From Brevipalpus yothersi (lineage: Eukaryota; Arthropoda; Arachnida; Trombidiformes; Tenuipalpidae), in the NCBI GenBank assembly GCA_003956705.1, contig QZCP01000187.1, positions 18,989 to 82,988 on the forward strand: a DNA stretch of 64,000 nucleotides, in the 5' to 3' direction. Made by a program: the position numbers and the translations under genes. How positions within the stretch are numbered: the first letter of the stretch is position 1; every line of letters starts with the position of its first letter. Shown one piece after another: positions 32,908 through 46,589 of this stretch. The notes under the pieces were generated by a model that was given only the letters and a program-made list of their open reading frames with translations, did not search any database and had not been told where the DNA came from.

Positions 32908-35385
32908 ATTTTGCTCCTGGATGCAACACTTGAGCTCAAAAAATATGGATAAACGAAAAATAAAAAAAAACTTTCGCTAAAGGAAACTATTGACACATAA
33001 AAAGTTCAAACAGTGTGATAAATTGAATCGGAAGGATGCATGTATGTGATTGAAACTGGATGTGAGAGAAAATACCAGCTAAATTGCTGCACTATTCACT
33101 AGTAATCAAGGAGCAGTGCGACGGTGAGAATGGCCTTGCCAAAAGGTACTAGGTAATAAAAGTGCTTGGTGAAAATTTGAACAGGTTCTAAATGAACTGA
33201 TCAGGAATATTTTACCACTTTCTACGTTTTTCTCGTTTTAATTTGCAAACTTTCAATGTAACATGATCTTTGAGAGTTTTTTTGAACTATTGAGAATCGA
33301 AAACAAATGAATTCATCATTGATGCTTCTGTCATAAATTAAAGTCGTATGAGGAATCAAAATTAGCTGCTCCTTTGCCCCAAGTGTTTTTTACTGACATT
33401 TAACTAAGTGTCAAGCTTCCTCTTTTGCCTATTCTCTATCCAATCAATTGAATTCTAAAAACATTTCTCCTTGAGATTTATATTCAATTCAGCGTAATAT
33501 GTACATAAGAGAAACCAAAGCGTTACTCTCATCTAGTAAAAATTAATCTGACTGTTTATTGTACAGATAGAATGAAAAATTGTAATTGGAAGCCATTGGA
33601 ACCTGAATGTAGTACATTGTATCCCCTCATCCTTGAGCACACCAAATGAATCGATTGCAAGTCATTTTTAATTCTTAATTCAATGGCGGGTTGAAGTGAC
33701 TCGGCGTTTTCTATTCTAATGCATTCTATGATACTTCGATCAGAATATGATCATCTGGAGAGAAAGCTTTTTTACAGATTCCAGCTCCTTAGCTTTAAAA
33801 CTTCCAAATTTCGATCAGAATTTTCAGAATGAAAATTTACTCCATATTTCAATCAACTTTTTGCTGAACTCTCGATCATTGAATCATTCGTGAGAGTAAA
33901 AAAGAGCTAGTTTCATGAATTATTCTTTGTTTTACGACGTTTATCCAAGGTGAATTTTAACAATAGAGAGAATAGAGTGAGGGAAAGAATTTTCATGACC
34001 AACTATGGCTTCCGGACAGCTTATCAAAACTTCATCGCTCGTTATATCTACTGTTTGATCACTGGATGAATACGATAATGTACACCTCATGTCAGCACAC
34101 CAATTTCGGGGTTTTGAAAATTTTTTTCCAATATGCGATGAAACTAATAAGACTATTAGCATCTATTTGATTGTTTTCATTATTTTCCAACAAAATGATG
34201 TTGTTTTTCGAGCTTGTGTCGTTCTTTTTACCTCTTACAGGGCATTCAATCAGTTCATTGGCTATCCTTCGTGCTCAAAAAACATTCGATACTTTTTTCG
34301 GAATACATGAGAGTAGTTTGAAAGGTTATTCGCGTTCAATTAGAGTTCCAAAATAATGAAATCGTAGCAAACTTTCAGGTGCTTTATTAGGGTGCTGATA
34401 TCCAAACAATCGATTACTCATTCAGCATCATGGCTAAGAGCATTACATATCATGATAGGCTGTTCTTGTGGTGTAGCATTGAAATAAAAATGATGATTCA
34501 TAAATTGTGCCCAACAATTCAGAAATCTAATGAATCCACTTCTCAGGATAATAAGCATAATAGGCAATACAGCCTGTTCGACAAGTTGGGCTTTATTCGC
34601 CTTATTTGATAGCATTTGTCAATTAAAGATATTTGGGAGCATAAACCATATTTGGGTTAGATTTAGCTCGAAATTGATCTGCAAATATAAAATTCATTTA
34701 GATCGTTGGCAGACAGTTTTTCATGTGTGTTCGAGACCGAAATTGTATATCGGACAGCATTTTATTCTTTACATATTCACTATTAAAAGGGAATATCATT
34801 TGGAAGAAAATTTTTTTCTTGTTGTGAAAACTGGTTCACACAGTGTTGTCAGTAATACATTTAATTCACTAACCCTAAAATGAAGTTTCGAGCTTTTCAA
34901 GAGCAACAAGATCAGTGTTGTCACTACTAGACTACGCTTTTCGAGGTTGGCCTCGTACTAAATCAATTCTGAAACCGGTGTATGGTATAGCCTTAAGCAA
35001 TTTTTGATGTGTTGGAATTTCGCTTAATGCTAGCACCCATCATGATAATTACTCTCTCACAAGAAGCGTCGCGAACATTGAATCACCAAACGTTGATACC
35101 TGAAGCTCACTGTCCCGGGACGATTGTCAGTCAAATTTCGAATGGATTGAGAGATTTTATTCTCTGTAGATATCTTGTGCGGAATTTCAATTTTTTTTAT
35201 GTAAGATAATTTCTCAATTCACGATAGACAGTTTGCGTAAAACATAGATTCTCTTAATTGAAATCGAAAAAGATTGTATAACTTAGTAGTGAAAGTAGCA
35301 AATGGCTTTCATCATGTTGCGTGACCATATTGGCTTGCATCTGATGAAATTGATCTTGGTATGGATAAAAATTTTGGCATCTCAT

Positions 35386-35387
<2 letters not shown>

Positions 35388-35448
<61 letters not shown>

Positions 35449-35452
35449 CTCT
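35388..35452. repeat. (CT)n followed by (TTTC)n compound microsatellite
   Basis: CT dinucleotides to about 35426, then six TTTC units, then CT again. Confidence 0.95.
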
Positions 35453-35683
35453 CTCCTGTTCACTATTACATTGGCTCACCAAGCATGGTGGCTTCAACTT
35501 TGGGGTGATGAAAGCGTCATGCTTGCCACCGGTTATGATCATGTTGGGCTCTTTTGGATCGCTCAAGGATAGAGAACTGAAAGAGAGAAAGAGAAAAAGA
35601 AAGAGGTATTTTGGTGTGTGAGAAAGCATGCCACTTGTTGATTAAGTGTTCTCGATCCATGATTTTGTAAGTTGTATTCTGAT

Positions 35684-35684
<1 letters not shown>

Positions 35685-35765
<81 letters not shown>
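35685..35765. repeat. (GA)n microsatellite
   Basis: Perfect GA run of about 80 bp. Confidence 0.98.
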
Positions 35766-35768
<3 letters not shown>

Positions 35769-37314
35769 TGTGTATTAGAGGCTACATTTTTTTCGTATAC
35801 ATTTTATATTGTCTGAACTTAACTTTTTTCTACCTTTCATTTCCTCCTCCCCATTCCTACCAGCCAACCAGCCAACCAACCTAACTAACTAACAAACTAC
35901 GACTAACTACTATCAACTACCATCGATCACGGCAGCTCTCTCTCTCTCTCTTTCTCTCTCTTTCTCTCACTCTTCAGTGAGCAATCATCATGTTTTGCCA
36001 ATGTCGACTGGATTGTTGGATTGTTGGTGTTGAATGTGATCCGCCATCGTGAATAGCCAACAGTTCCAATTGTCAATCGCTAAACAGGACCGATTGTTGT
36101 TAGTGTGAGTGTGTGTAAAAGTGGCTGTCTTTTTTGATGTTTTCCTTGTGGTTTTACTTGTTATAGTAATAGTTATAATAATAAGACACATTGGTTAACG
36201 ATCGTCATCGATCCACGTTTACGTTACACACACCACAATCACATCATCTTACATCTGGAAGAGGAAAGTTTTGTCAACCTGTGGGTAATCAGCCACCAAC
36301 GATCTCGATCATCAATATTTATTGAAAATTTCTTTACAAGCGAGCAATACCATTGCTATCATTGTTGGCTGCTGTGGATGATTGATCCAATATTCATGGA
36401 CAATATTTTGTGTTCATCATTTTTTTTCTATTATATCAGCATGATGATGATGAACAAAAATCATGCTCACAGTGATTCAGACTGTTTTTTTTACCGTGAT
36501 CACTTTACCTCATTCTCAATGAACAAATGCAATGTGTTCAGTTGAGCGCAATCATCGTCATCTCACCACAACGTGAAATGTGATTTTTCAATTTGAATGA
36601 TAATCCACACTCTTCAAAAAGCTGATTGGGACTCATAATTTGGTCTGAAAATAAATTGCCTAGGAGATAGTGGTTTTGTCTTTCTCGCTCCCTTTTCCAC
36701 TCTTCTTCTTCTTCATTATTCTGTACCGTTAATTTTCTCCACAGAATCACTATTATTATTATTATTACCACCGTTACGATATCTTATCCACAGTTTGTGT
36801 TTACCTTGGTGTACCTTGCATCACCGTTTGGAAAACGCTGAATTGTCTTCTCCTCATTTATTACCTCTCTCTTTCTCTTTTTCTTTCTTTTCATCTTCTC
36901 TCTCTCCATCATCAATACCTTTTTATTTGCTTTCATCTTGATTGCTCTTCCACTGATCTCATTTAATTTTTTCTTTCTCAACAATTCTTTTCGCCATCTC
37001 TCTCTCTCTCTCTCCTTCTTTCTTTCTCTCTACCTTTCTCTTTTCCCGGCTTCGAAAATCTTCTTTTTTTCATTACACTTTTTCGAGTGTATGTGTTTGC
37101 GTATGTGTGATACAACTTTTTCGACTTGATACACTTGTTCCTTTTTTTTAATTCTAATCTTGGATGAGGAAATAGTCAATTTTCTAATTCTTCCTATTCT
37201 TCTTCATCATCAACAACATCTTGTCTCCTCATTTTCACCGGTACCTGCTCCAGATGATCTCTTGACTGCCTCTTTCCATCCAAGCGATCCAAACAACAAC
37301 AATCATTCCGCGAA

Positions 37315-39193
37315 ATGTTTGCCAAAATATTTCAACCAACATGCCTACCAACAAAGGCTTCATTTGCCCCCTTGTTTTTCATCATTATCCTGATTTTTGC
37401 ATTTTCTTCCACACTTTGTCAAGCTGCCACCAACACCAACACTAACACCAATACAATCGTTACGATTAACAATTTTTCATGTCCCCAAAATTGTACTTGC
37501 CCGCCGGACGATGATCACCAAAAATTATCTCATTCAACTTTGTCCACTTATAAAGTTATTTGTGAGCGAAAGAAATTAACCATCCTGCCAGCAGTTTCCG
37601 ATTCGGAAAAAGTGACTTACTTTTCCGTTTATGATAATCAAATTGGTCGAATTGATTCAATGGACACTTTACCCGAACTGCTGGAATTGAGATTATCTAT
37701 CAATCAGATAGATAAAATTGAACCAAAGGCATTTGAAAATTTAAGCAAATTAGAATCACTTGATTTGGGATACAATTCAATCAGTGATCTTCCCTCCGGA
37801 GCATTTGAAGGCTTGAATCGTTTGAAAAAGCTTGATTTACAGCGTAATTCACTTCGAAGACTGCGAGAAGATATTTTTCAAAATTTATCCTCCCTGGAAG
37901 AACTTGATCTTACTGGCAATTTGATCCGTTCCTTTCCGGACGATATTTTCCGACCTTGTACTCGGCTCCAGACTTTGAAATTGCAGGGCAATAAATTTCA
38001 CACCCTTCCCGACACTATTTTCCATGACAATATTCATCTGAGAAATATTGACATATCATATTGCGAATTTGTCAAAGTGCCCATCGATCCGTTGAGAGGT
38101 GCCGAAGAGCTGATGCATTTGGATATTTCAGGAAACTTGATGAGAACGCTTGATCAAGATTCATTCACTGGATTGAATAATTTGGAATTTCTTCTCATCA
38201 ATAATATGAAAACCTTGAGAAGCATTGGGCCATATACTTTCTCAAGTCTTTGTAAACTTAAGCGTCTTCATATCTACAATAATGCTTTCTTCGACACTTT
38301 GGACAAAGATTCTTTCCTCGGCATGACTGTAAATGGTTCCTGTTTGAAGTGAGTTGATTTTGATTGTGATACTGAGATGGAGAGAAAGTAGTCTGATCAG
38401 GAAATGAGGATACATTATCAATCAGTTACACTTTGAAACTACTGTAGTTCATCTTCATTCATGATTCTTAAGTCTTGCTTGAGAGTGATTTTGATCAGCC
38501 TACTGCTTGATTAATTCGTTATTTAACAATGAAAAACGATGTAAATCAAATATACATTTACATCCGAGTTGTTATTGCTTAAATTGTGTTGATGACGACA
38601 ATCGTAACGAGTTTTGTCTACCAATAGTTGAATTAGAAGATAGCCATTAACTTTCATGTTCCTGTAGTGTATTACGACTAATGGCCCATGATTCTGAAGC
38701 AGGAGTCATTCATAGCTGTAATCAATGCTTTTAGGTAGCAATCATAGATTTTATTTTGGTGAAGCTTGGCTGATCTTGAAGTGTCACTCGATACATGGAA
38801 TGATTATGTGAATTACATTGATTTTTAGTGAAACTTCAAATCTTTTTTCTTCTCTCCTCAGCCTGGAGGACGTGGATCTGCATGCAAATCAACTTTCAAC
38901 TCTCCATCCGAGAATGCTTCCAATTTGCAAGATTGCCAAGGTAGATTTACGGGACAATCAGTGGCGTTGTGACTGTATGTTTCGGTGGGTGAAAAGCTGT
39001 CGAAAAAATGATCCCATCCATCAACAAATTACGTAAGTTTTTCACTTTATACGTTTAAAATCGCTGATCGGTGAAACCCGAAACCAAACAGCGTTTTTTC
39101 ACAAGTGCTCTCTCCTCTCTTCCTCTCTCCTCCTCTGGGTGTACAACGCCTAGAAACGCAATGGAGTTGAAGATTGCTCTTCCTCTCATTCTA

Positions 39194-39238
<45 letters not shown>

Positions 39239-40077
39239 TCCCTTCAATCATCAGAGTGTTGAGTTGTATTTATTATTGTCTGTTTGGTGACTATTTTATC
39301 ACCTCAAGCCAATCCTCAACTCATGGGAAACACATACATACATGTATATATCGTCGTTTGATTGCTTTTCGAGGCGTCAGTAACCAACACCAAACGCTAC
39401 TGACATCGTTTACGGCATTTTTCTCCCTCCTCAAGCCAACCATAACAGATATCATGACTGTCAAAATTGTGTAACTTTCTATTAGAGAAAGTTTTGATCG
39501 GAAGAGATGGATCTGAAAACAGTAAATGAGCATCGTTAATGGTAGCTATACTTTTCTCTCTTGGACAGCTTGTCGATAAGATGTCGATCATTAAGAGTCT
39601 GGCTTGTGTTGAGTGATATTGTGTTAATCAGAAATGGTTCTTCGGAGGGCTCTCCTATTGTCTCTCTGCACTTGTATCTTAGTGATACTTATCCCAATCT
39701 TATCATTCACAAATTTTTGCTAATTTTTTCCATATCATAGCAGAATTTATAGTTTGCATTCATTAAGAGCAATTACTCACTCCTCTTTCTTTAATTCTTC
39801 CCACAGATGTTTGGAACCATTGGATGTACGTAATATCGAGATATCGAACATTGCAGTAGACAAGTTTGTCTGCCCCTCAGATCAGACACCATTTCATCGT
39901 GAGATTAGATTATTCCGATTGTTTATAGTCTCTTTTGGCGTTCTCATCCTATTCTTTACACTGGTCATGATTGTATTTTATTTACACAAAATCAAGCTAC
40001 TGAGAAGTCACACGAACAAATACCAGAGAATGGGCTCAATCCACTATGTCAAAGCACCAAATGAGATCATCGAGTAA
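37315..40077 (+). CDS. Leucine-rich-repeat single-pass membrane protein
   Basis: Exons 37315-38348, 38862-39032 and 39807-40077 (GT-AG, both junctions phase 2) give 491 residues. After a signal sequence (LFFIIILIFAFSSTLCQA) comes a short (Thr-Asn)n linker, then a cysteine-flanked LRR N-cap (CPQNCTCPP). About ten LRRs follow, each with an LxxLxLxxNxI-type core (for example LESLDLGYNSISDLPSGAF), then an LRR C-cap beginning DNQWRCDCMFRWVKSC and closing with CLEPLD and FVC in exon 3. One membrane helix (LFIVSFGVLILFFTLVMIVFYL) and a ~25-residue cytoplasmic tail end the protein. The architecture suits a cell-surface adhesion or receptor protein in the trophoblast-glycoprotein/connectin/TPBG-like range; I cannot pick an orthologue. 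The start is the first ATG of the frame and gives a sensible signal peptide. Confidence 0.87.
39199..39234. repeat. (CT)n microsatellite in LRR gene intron 2
   Basis: CT run of about 36 bp, intronic. Confidence 0.95.
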
Positions 40078-41727
40078 ATCAAGACAAGAACTAATCAATA
40101 ATTATTTTTTCTAGTCATTTTGTCTTGTTCGATTTAAATTGCAAATTTTTTGATTTTCTGAAAAATTGAGTTCTTGATGAGTAAAAGCTCTGAGATGAAT
40201 GAAAAATGTTGTTCTAATTGCTTTTCAAACTTGATCATCATTAACAAAATCTCTGGTAGAATTAATTCACCAGATGTATTATGATAAATGGGCTGCATCT
40301 GGGGGTTCAAACGAATTTCGATCAAGTATGATGAAACAAAGTTCAAACACCTGTAATCAGTAACCTGGACTTATGATATCTCATCATTTATCAGTCTTTC
40401 CCTCATGAATGAAGCATACATTCCATCATCACCACCGATTTGAACCACTGTTGCTGCACATCCTTATGAGCTCACCAAAAATAATTTTTCTACAATTAGA
40501 TGACAAAATTTTTGCACAAATATATGTATCAACACGCGACATGCTTTGCTCATGTTCAGACTACAACGGAAAATTTTCATTAGAATATAGATAGTCTTGC
40601 GAGAATTCTTCATCTAGTGTTAAAATAGGTGAAATTTTCTCTCAGAAAATATTTTCATCAAGGGAAAACCATTCGAAAGAATCAAACCTTGATCCACTTT
40701 ACAAAAAACAGCTTTTGTCAGGTATTGCTGATTATTTTTTGAAGGAAAAATTCTAAATTTCCAGTTAATGATACACAGGGTGGAAACAGATTGGATTACA
40801 TGAGCGAGATCATGGTCTCTAATCGTTTTCAGAAAAAAGCACATTTTATGATTTTTTCATGAGAACTCATTGCCTGAGATTAATGAAATGAGTTCACTCT
40901 GTTTTATTCTATCGAGTTTGATTTTTAGGTGCATCGAGCTTGATCCTCAAGCTTCGGATTATCTGACCATATTATCTGATTGAATATTTCATTGGTAAGT
41001 TTCAGTTTCTGAGAAAGAGAGAGAGAGATCATGTTATTCTGACCTTATTCCTCTTTTTCATCCGAAAATCTGATTGAGGAAGAGACTGAGAGCTGTCAAG
41101 TTATCAAGCTTCAAGGATCGGGTTAAGTGATTGGAAGAGAGAGTCAATGAGAGGCTATATTCTGAATACTCTCAGATTCTTAAGTTCTCATCTTCGTGAG
41201 AAATGATATTGGAATCGGACCTTGCATGATGATCGAAACAATAGCTCAACTGTATCCCTGATAATGTGTGTGTGTGTGTGTGTGTGTGTGAGAAAAAGAG
41301 AATTCCTCGAAAATATCTCATGTCGGAAAACTTTTTTCTTTCCATCCTTCCTGACCATTGAGTTCTCTCACATGTCAACCGTTAGCTCAGTTTAGTAATC
41401 AACAGGAAAGAGAAATTAAGCAATTTTAACGCCAGCCGTTTTGACGCATTTTTATCTCTGCTGTCAAGGGCTACACCAGTCTGATGTTCTTCTTTTTATT
41501 GGGGCTTTGTTTTTTATCATTCTCTCAACTTACTGTGATATGGCAATGATCGTATCACAATTATCACAAATATTTGGCTGACTCTCCACCATTTGTTATT
41601 GTTTCCTGTTTTTTAAAGATATTTCTGTTGCTCTACTATTTTCTTCGATAGTGTACAGGAAAAATCTATCATCCAAAGTTCTTCTCTCTTCCTCCCTACC
41701 CATCTAAACTCAACTCATGGTGTTGTC
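40078..41727. other. Intergenic region with a (TG)n tract
   Basis: No gene seen. A (TG)n microsatellite at 41265-41291 is the only TG repeat of note in the window. The sequence just before 41728 should hold the hexosaminidase promoter. Confidence 0.45.
41265..41291. repeat. (TG)n microsatellite
   Basis: TG dinucleotide run of about 27 bp. Confidence 0.95.
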
Positions 41728-43514
41728 ATGTACCAATTAACAATCCTCGGAATTCTATGTCTGACTACGGTGAGTATATCAACGCAGGGAATGATAAAGA
41801 ATTCCAGGGATAAATGAATTCGAACCCTCAAAATATTCTGATGTTGTCTTATAACGATAATGTTTATCCTTTGTAGGTCACTTACGGCTTACTATGGCCG
41901 AAACCTCAAAGTTATATCAGTTCGGACACTTTTTATCGATTAGATCCGGAAAATTTTCAAATAACTTTGAGTGAACAAGCATCAAAATGTGAAACATTGA
42001 CAGCAGCAGTGCAACGTTATCGACAACTAATGTTCGCATCTGATTGTTCACTACTAGAAGCCAATAAGGAACGATCAGTACCACGAGCATCCTTGAACAA
42101 CCATCCAAAATATGCAGGCGAACTTAGTGAATTGACCATAGGTACTGGTCCTGACTGTCCAAAGTATCCAATATCAAATATATCTGAGATATATACGATT
42201 CGAGTGATGTATGGGGATCGTCAAGATGCTTTTCTATTTGGTGAGGAAATTTGGGGAGTTTTAAGAGGCTTGGAAACATTTAGCCAATTGGTTCATCGAA
42301 TTGATGGAAATTTTGTGATCAATTCATCATTCATCGTTGATTATCCACGTTTCAAATTTCGAGGTCTCATGGTGGATACATCCCGTCACTTTATACCGAT
42401 CAATTACTTACTAGAAATGTTAGATGCAATGGCCTATAATAAGATGAATGTTCTCCATTGGCATATCGTTGACGACCAATCGTTTCCATACGTTAGTGAA
42501 AGATATCCAAGTATGAGTGATCGAGGTGCCTTCACACCCAATCTGATTTATAGTCCAAATGATGTGAGAAAAGTGTTGGAATATGCAAGATTAAGAGGAA
42601 TTCGAGTGTTGGTTGAATTTGATTCTCCTGGACACACACTTTCCTGGGGGAAAGGAATAGATAATCTGTTGACGCAATGTTATGACAAATATTATGGATC
42701 CCCTTCTGGAACCTATGGACCCATTGATCCGTCAAGAAATGAGACATATGATTTTTTGCGAAACTTTTTCGAAGAGATTGTTGAAGTTTTTCCTGATGAT
42801 TTCATTCATTTGGGAGGTGATGAAGTAGATTTTTCATGCTGGCAATCAAATCCAGTCATCAATGCGTTCATGAAGCAAATAGGTATAACTGGACAGTATA
42901 ATTTGCTTGAAGGTTTTTATATGCAAAAAGTAGTCGATATTGTGAGCAATCTACAGAAACGCTATATTGTTTGGCAAGAGGTATTTGACAATGGAGTTCG
43001 TCTACGAAAAGATGCTGTAGTTCATGTGTGGAAACACTATTCTGGCTTTGATTATCTAGTCGAAACTGCCAAGATAACTGGTGCTGGATATCCTACTATC
43101 ATATCTGCTCCTTGGTATCTTAATTATATTTCATACGGTTCAGATTGGAAAAAATATTATGCCGTTGAACTGTTAGCTTTCAATGGAACTCAGTCTCAAA
43201 TGGATCTCGTTCTGGGTGGCTCTGCTTGTATGTGGGGTGAATACGTTGATGCAACCAATCTTATCAGCCGAACATGGTGAGTAATACCAATGGTGTACAA
43301 AATCAAATGAGATAAAATCTAATTTCATATAATTCCAATTGACAGGGCTCGAGCTTCGGCTGTTGCTGAAAGATTATGGAGTGCTGATTCAGTAACTAAT
43401 CTAATGGACGCTGAGCGTCGTATTGACAATCATCGATGCCGAATGATCTCTCGAGGTATTCGAGCTGAGCCGATTGTTGGTCCTGGTTATTGTGATTGTG
43501 ACTATGCAGTTTGA
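41728..43514 (+). CDS. Beta-N-acetylhexosaminidase, glycoside hydrolase family 20
   Basis: Exons 41728-41769, 41877-43276 and 43346-43514 give 536 residues, the length of lysosomal hexosaminidase subunits. The first exon encodes just the signal peptide start (MYQLTILGILCLTT). The mature N-terminus has LLWPKPQSY; the GH20 barrel begins at PRFKFRGLMVDTSRHF, continues with NVLHWHIVDDQSFP and VEFDSPGH, and has the catalytic pair Asp329-Glu330 in IHLGGDEVDFSCW. A late GSACMWGEYVDATN and the WARASAVAERLWS segment (spanning exon 2/3) complete the active site. It removes terminal beta-linked GlcNAc or GalNAc from glycoconjugates or chitin oligomers, in the lysosome or secreted. It reads as HEXA/HEXB-like rather than a chitinolytic NAG; I cannot tell the subunit type by eye. 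Confidence 0.96.
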
Positions 43515-45280
43515 GATCTAAAATAGCATCTCTGAAAGTGAAAATAATCTCAACCCATGTTACCCTTACCTTTCTCGACCCAGTCTTTAAACTCACTTGC
43601 TTTGAATAGTTTCAAATTGATTCAGTTCCATATATTTTATAGCTGTTCATTGAGAGAAAATTTCTCTAATTTTTCTAATTTAATTCTGAAAATTATACAA
43701 CTATTCCTTTGATGTTGATCAATAAGTAACGATCATGAAACGCTTAATCTTCACAGAAAAATTTGTGCTACAAAATTGGTGTACCAATAGTTATGGATAG
43801 AGTAGAAAGCTCCAAATTTTTTATCAATAAGATGCATGCAGATGGCAGTTACCGTTACTTGGTACTTAAGTACTCAGCTCAACTTATATTACGAAACTTC
43901 TCGCGACGATTAAGTTTGCTCAGATGGAAAATTTGTGTGGAAAAAAATATTCTCAATGTTCAATTTCTTACTCCCTAATGGCAGAAGCTGAACAGATTTC
44001 TTTGATTATTTCAACAAGTGGGAAGTAATGGGAATTTAAAGCTTCATATTTCGATGATTTGTCAGTTCCAGTTGTTTCTAGCGAGGTACTAGTTTGGAAA
44101 AGTTTCACAAAAATTTATGGGTGTTAATCTTACCTCTTCATTTGTTACATGTGTGATGAGGAAAAATCGCTGATTATAGGTAGTGCGAATTTCTTGGGTG
44201 TCAAGCAATAGTAAAATCACTTGAGAAATGATAGAAAAAAATGCCAACATCCAATCTTGTCATTTGGTCATGAAATTGTCTGCGAAGAAGAAAGAAAAAC
44301 AATTACTCGTTATCAACGATGCCAATCAATGTTCTGATGATCACAGCATGTTGATTTGTCCATCATGTACTTAGATGCTCAGTTAGCGGGCGCGTGAATT
44401 TTCAGCCTCTACATGACCATTTAGCATCAATTAGCATGTTCACATTGTAGATTCGATAAGGATTAACCTGAAAAAGGGGAAAGGAAGGAGAAACACTTAC
44501 ATACACACACATATTTTGTCTGCATATATTCTCATTTACCAGTCAATATTTCGAAAAGTGCTGCTTGAGGTGCCAAACTGTCCATCAGATGACCACAGTT
44601 GACGCCCTGATGTAGCACGCCTGAACTATTCGATAATATGCGATAAAGTTCAGTGGATCAATCGGTGGGGGAAGGGGGAAGTTGATGCAAGCGGGATGAT
44701 CAGATGAAATGAATCTCATGATAAGTGGCAGAAAATTCGAAGGTCTCGCTTTCTCTTTCTCTTACTGCCCACATCCCCGAAAACCAGTACAGGAACTCGG
44801 AAGCGGTAAACCTGTTGGAATGGATTTACAGATAGTTCCAAGGTTTAGCCGGTTACCCTCTCTCGTCGATAATGGAACATGCGAATCTTCAACAGCAATC
44901 TTCATCACAATCAAGGGTGAAAATAATGTGATCGAGCGAGAAATTCGAAGACCTTATGGCGCTTGTAACAGGCAATGGTCATGAAAGATGGAGAACAAAA
45001 ACAAAGAGAACCAATCAAAGAGAGAGAGAGATGAATGATGCCGGCATCGATTAGAGAGTGACTTAATAACATGAATGACCTGGCTTGAGCGGAAGAAAGA
45101 GAGGGAAAGAGAAAGAGGAGAACGATGACGACGAGAAGGAGAAGGAGAGAGAGAGAGAGAGAAAAAGAGAGAGAGAAAGAGAGGAGGGAGAGAGAGAAAG
45201 TTTCATGAAATTGCATATCGATCAGTGCCAGTTTTTTCGTCGCAGGCTCATATCCGACTAACTAATTTCTGGATTCTCCC
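43515..45280. other. Intergenic region with purine-rich stretch
   Basis: No gene recognised. 45000-45200 is rich in GA and GGA purine tracts, upstream of the structural-protein promoter. Open frames here do not look protein-coding. Confidence 0.45.
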
Positions 45281-45288
45281 TATTTAAG
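45281..45288 (+). promoter_or_regulatory. TATA-like box TATTTAAG
   Basis: TATTTAAG 113 bp before the ATG of the Ala/Gly/Tyr-rich gene. The same octamer precedes the related gene at 50153, so it is a good candidate core promoter. Confidence 0.6.
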
Positions 45289-45400
45289 AGACATTCGGAA
45301 CCAATAAACAGCTCATTTGTAATTTAAAATTCTTGGGTACTGTATATCAGATACTTTTTTTTCCTCCCTTCATCAAGTCCAATTGAGATTCATAACAAAA

Positions 45401-46581
45401 ATGAAAGTTTTCATTGTTTTCGCCTGTGTAATTCATTGTGCCCTTAGTCAAAACTATGGACATACTTCACAAGGATATGGAGCTCCTGCCGCTCCTGCCG
45501 CAGCAGCCGGATATGCAAACGCAGCTCCAGCCGCCGCCGGATATGGTGCTGCTGGACAAGCCGCAGCCGCTGTCGTTGACAAAGGAGGTAAATTGATCAG
45601 TTGATTGACATTTCGATCGAAACTCGTACTGATAGATGATATTTTTTCTACAGTTTCATTCCCAAGTGCTTACAAAATCGATATCAGCCATGCTGCTCTT
45701 GGTAAGCCTGATGCCGGCAGCTCATATGCCGCTGCTCCTGTAGCTGCTGCCGCACCTGTCGCCTCAGCCGGATATGGAGCTGCTTCTTATGGAGCTGCTG
45801 CACCATCCTATGGAGCTGCCCCAGTGTCCTATGGAGCTGCATCATATGGATCCGCAGCACCTTCTTATGGAGCTTCTTATGGAGCTGCCGCACCATCCTA
45901 TTCAGCTGCCGCACCAGTGTCCTACGGAACTGCCACATATGGAGCCTCTGCACCAGCTTTCCGCGCAGGGTCCTATCACCAACGAGGTTATGGAGGTGCC
46001 AGTGCTGGCTATGCCGCCCCTGTGGCTGCTAACTATGGACCATCACCAGTTGCAATTGGACTTTCTGGTCCAGGCAATTATGGTGCTAATTATGGTGGAG
46101 CTAGCCAGGCTCAACCAGCTAGTGTCGGTGAGTAAGATTGACAATCTGTACATCCGTACTTAACAGAATTCTGAAACTTTCATCACGCTTCACATGAATA
46201 TTGCTGAAATTGAGGGAAAATTGGCAAAGTCAAAACGGAGATTGGATTAGTATCATAGTTCTTGTCCAATGATAAGTCACAATTTGGGACAAGATTTAGT
46301 CTTTTTTCTCTTGCATGATCAACCAACACTGACTAAATGGTCGTATTATCATTATTTATTTCAATATTTCATGGTTTAGAGAGAGAGAGAGTGAAGAGCA
46401 CATTGGGCAATTGAGTTTAAATGTTGAGTCTTAAAATGCTGAAAGTTTTTTTGATTTTTACCAAAAAATGTCAGAAAATATTCTTTTAGAATAAAATAAA
46501 GATCTGATCTGATCATATCCTTCACTTTTCTCAGGTTACGCTGGAAGCTACAGTGGAGCGGCTCAAAATTATGGACGTTAA
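45401..46581 (+). CDS. Secreted Ala/Tyr/Gly-rich structural protein
   Basis: Exons 45401-45587, 45654-46127 and 46535-46581 (GT-AG, phase 1 junctions) give 235 residues. A signal peptide (MKVFIVFACVIHCALS) precedes a low-complexity chain built from SYGAA, GYGAA and APV units, with one less repetitive segment near residues 63-80 (SFPSAYKIDISHAALGKPDAG). The composition matches extracellular elastic or cuticular matrix proteins of arthropods, though no chitin-binding R&R consensus is present. It could also be a silk- or cement-like secretion. AATAAA at 46584-46589 directly follows the stop codon. It shares promoter type and general design with the gene at 50153. Confidence 0.85.
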
Positions 46582-46583
46582 TC

Positions 46584-46589
46584 AATAAA
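46584..46589 (+). terminator. Polyadenylation signal of the Ala/Tyr/Gly-rich gene
   Basis: AATAAA beginning two bases after the TAA stop. Confidence 0.55.

Larger units (their letters stand above)
32908..37314. other. Long intergenic region and LRR gene leader, 4.4 kb
   Basis: No protein-coding gene could be supported. 33.0-35.2 kb is plain AT-rich DNA. Microsatellites follow at 35.4-35.95 kb. The part from about 35.8 kb to 37.3 kb is rich in pyrimidine runs (TTTTC, CTTTCT, TTCTTC) and is most likely promoter and 5' UTR of the LRR gene. Confidence 0.45.

Noticed and set aside
34171..35209. Several 60-117-codon open frames on the plus strand
   Set aside because: Random-looking hydrophobic translations in AT-rich DNA, no receptor or transposase motifs, no consistent splice sites.
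44709..44984. Plus-strand open frame of 91 codons
   Set aside because: No homology or composition bias that I can recognise, no splice partners; isolated in an intergenic region.
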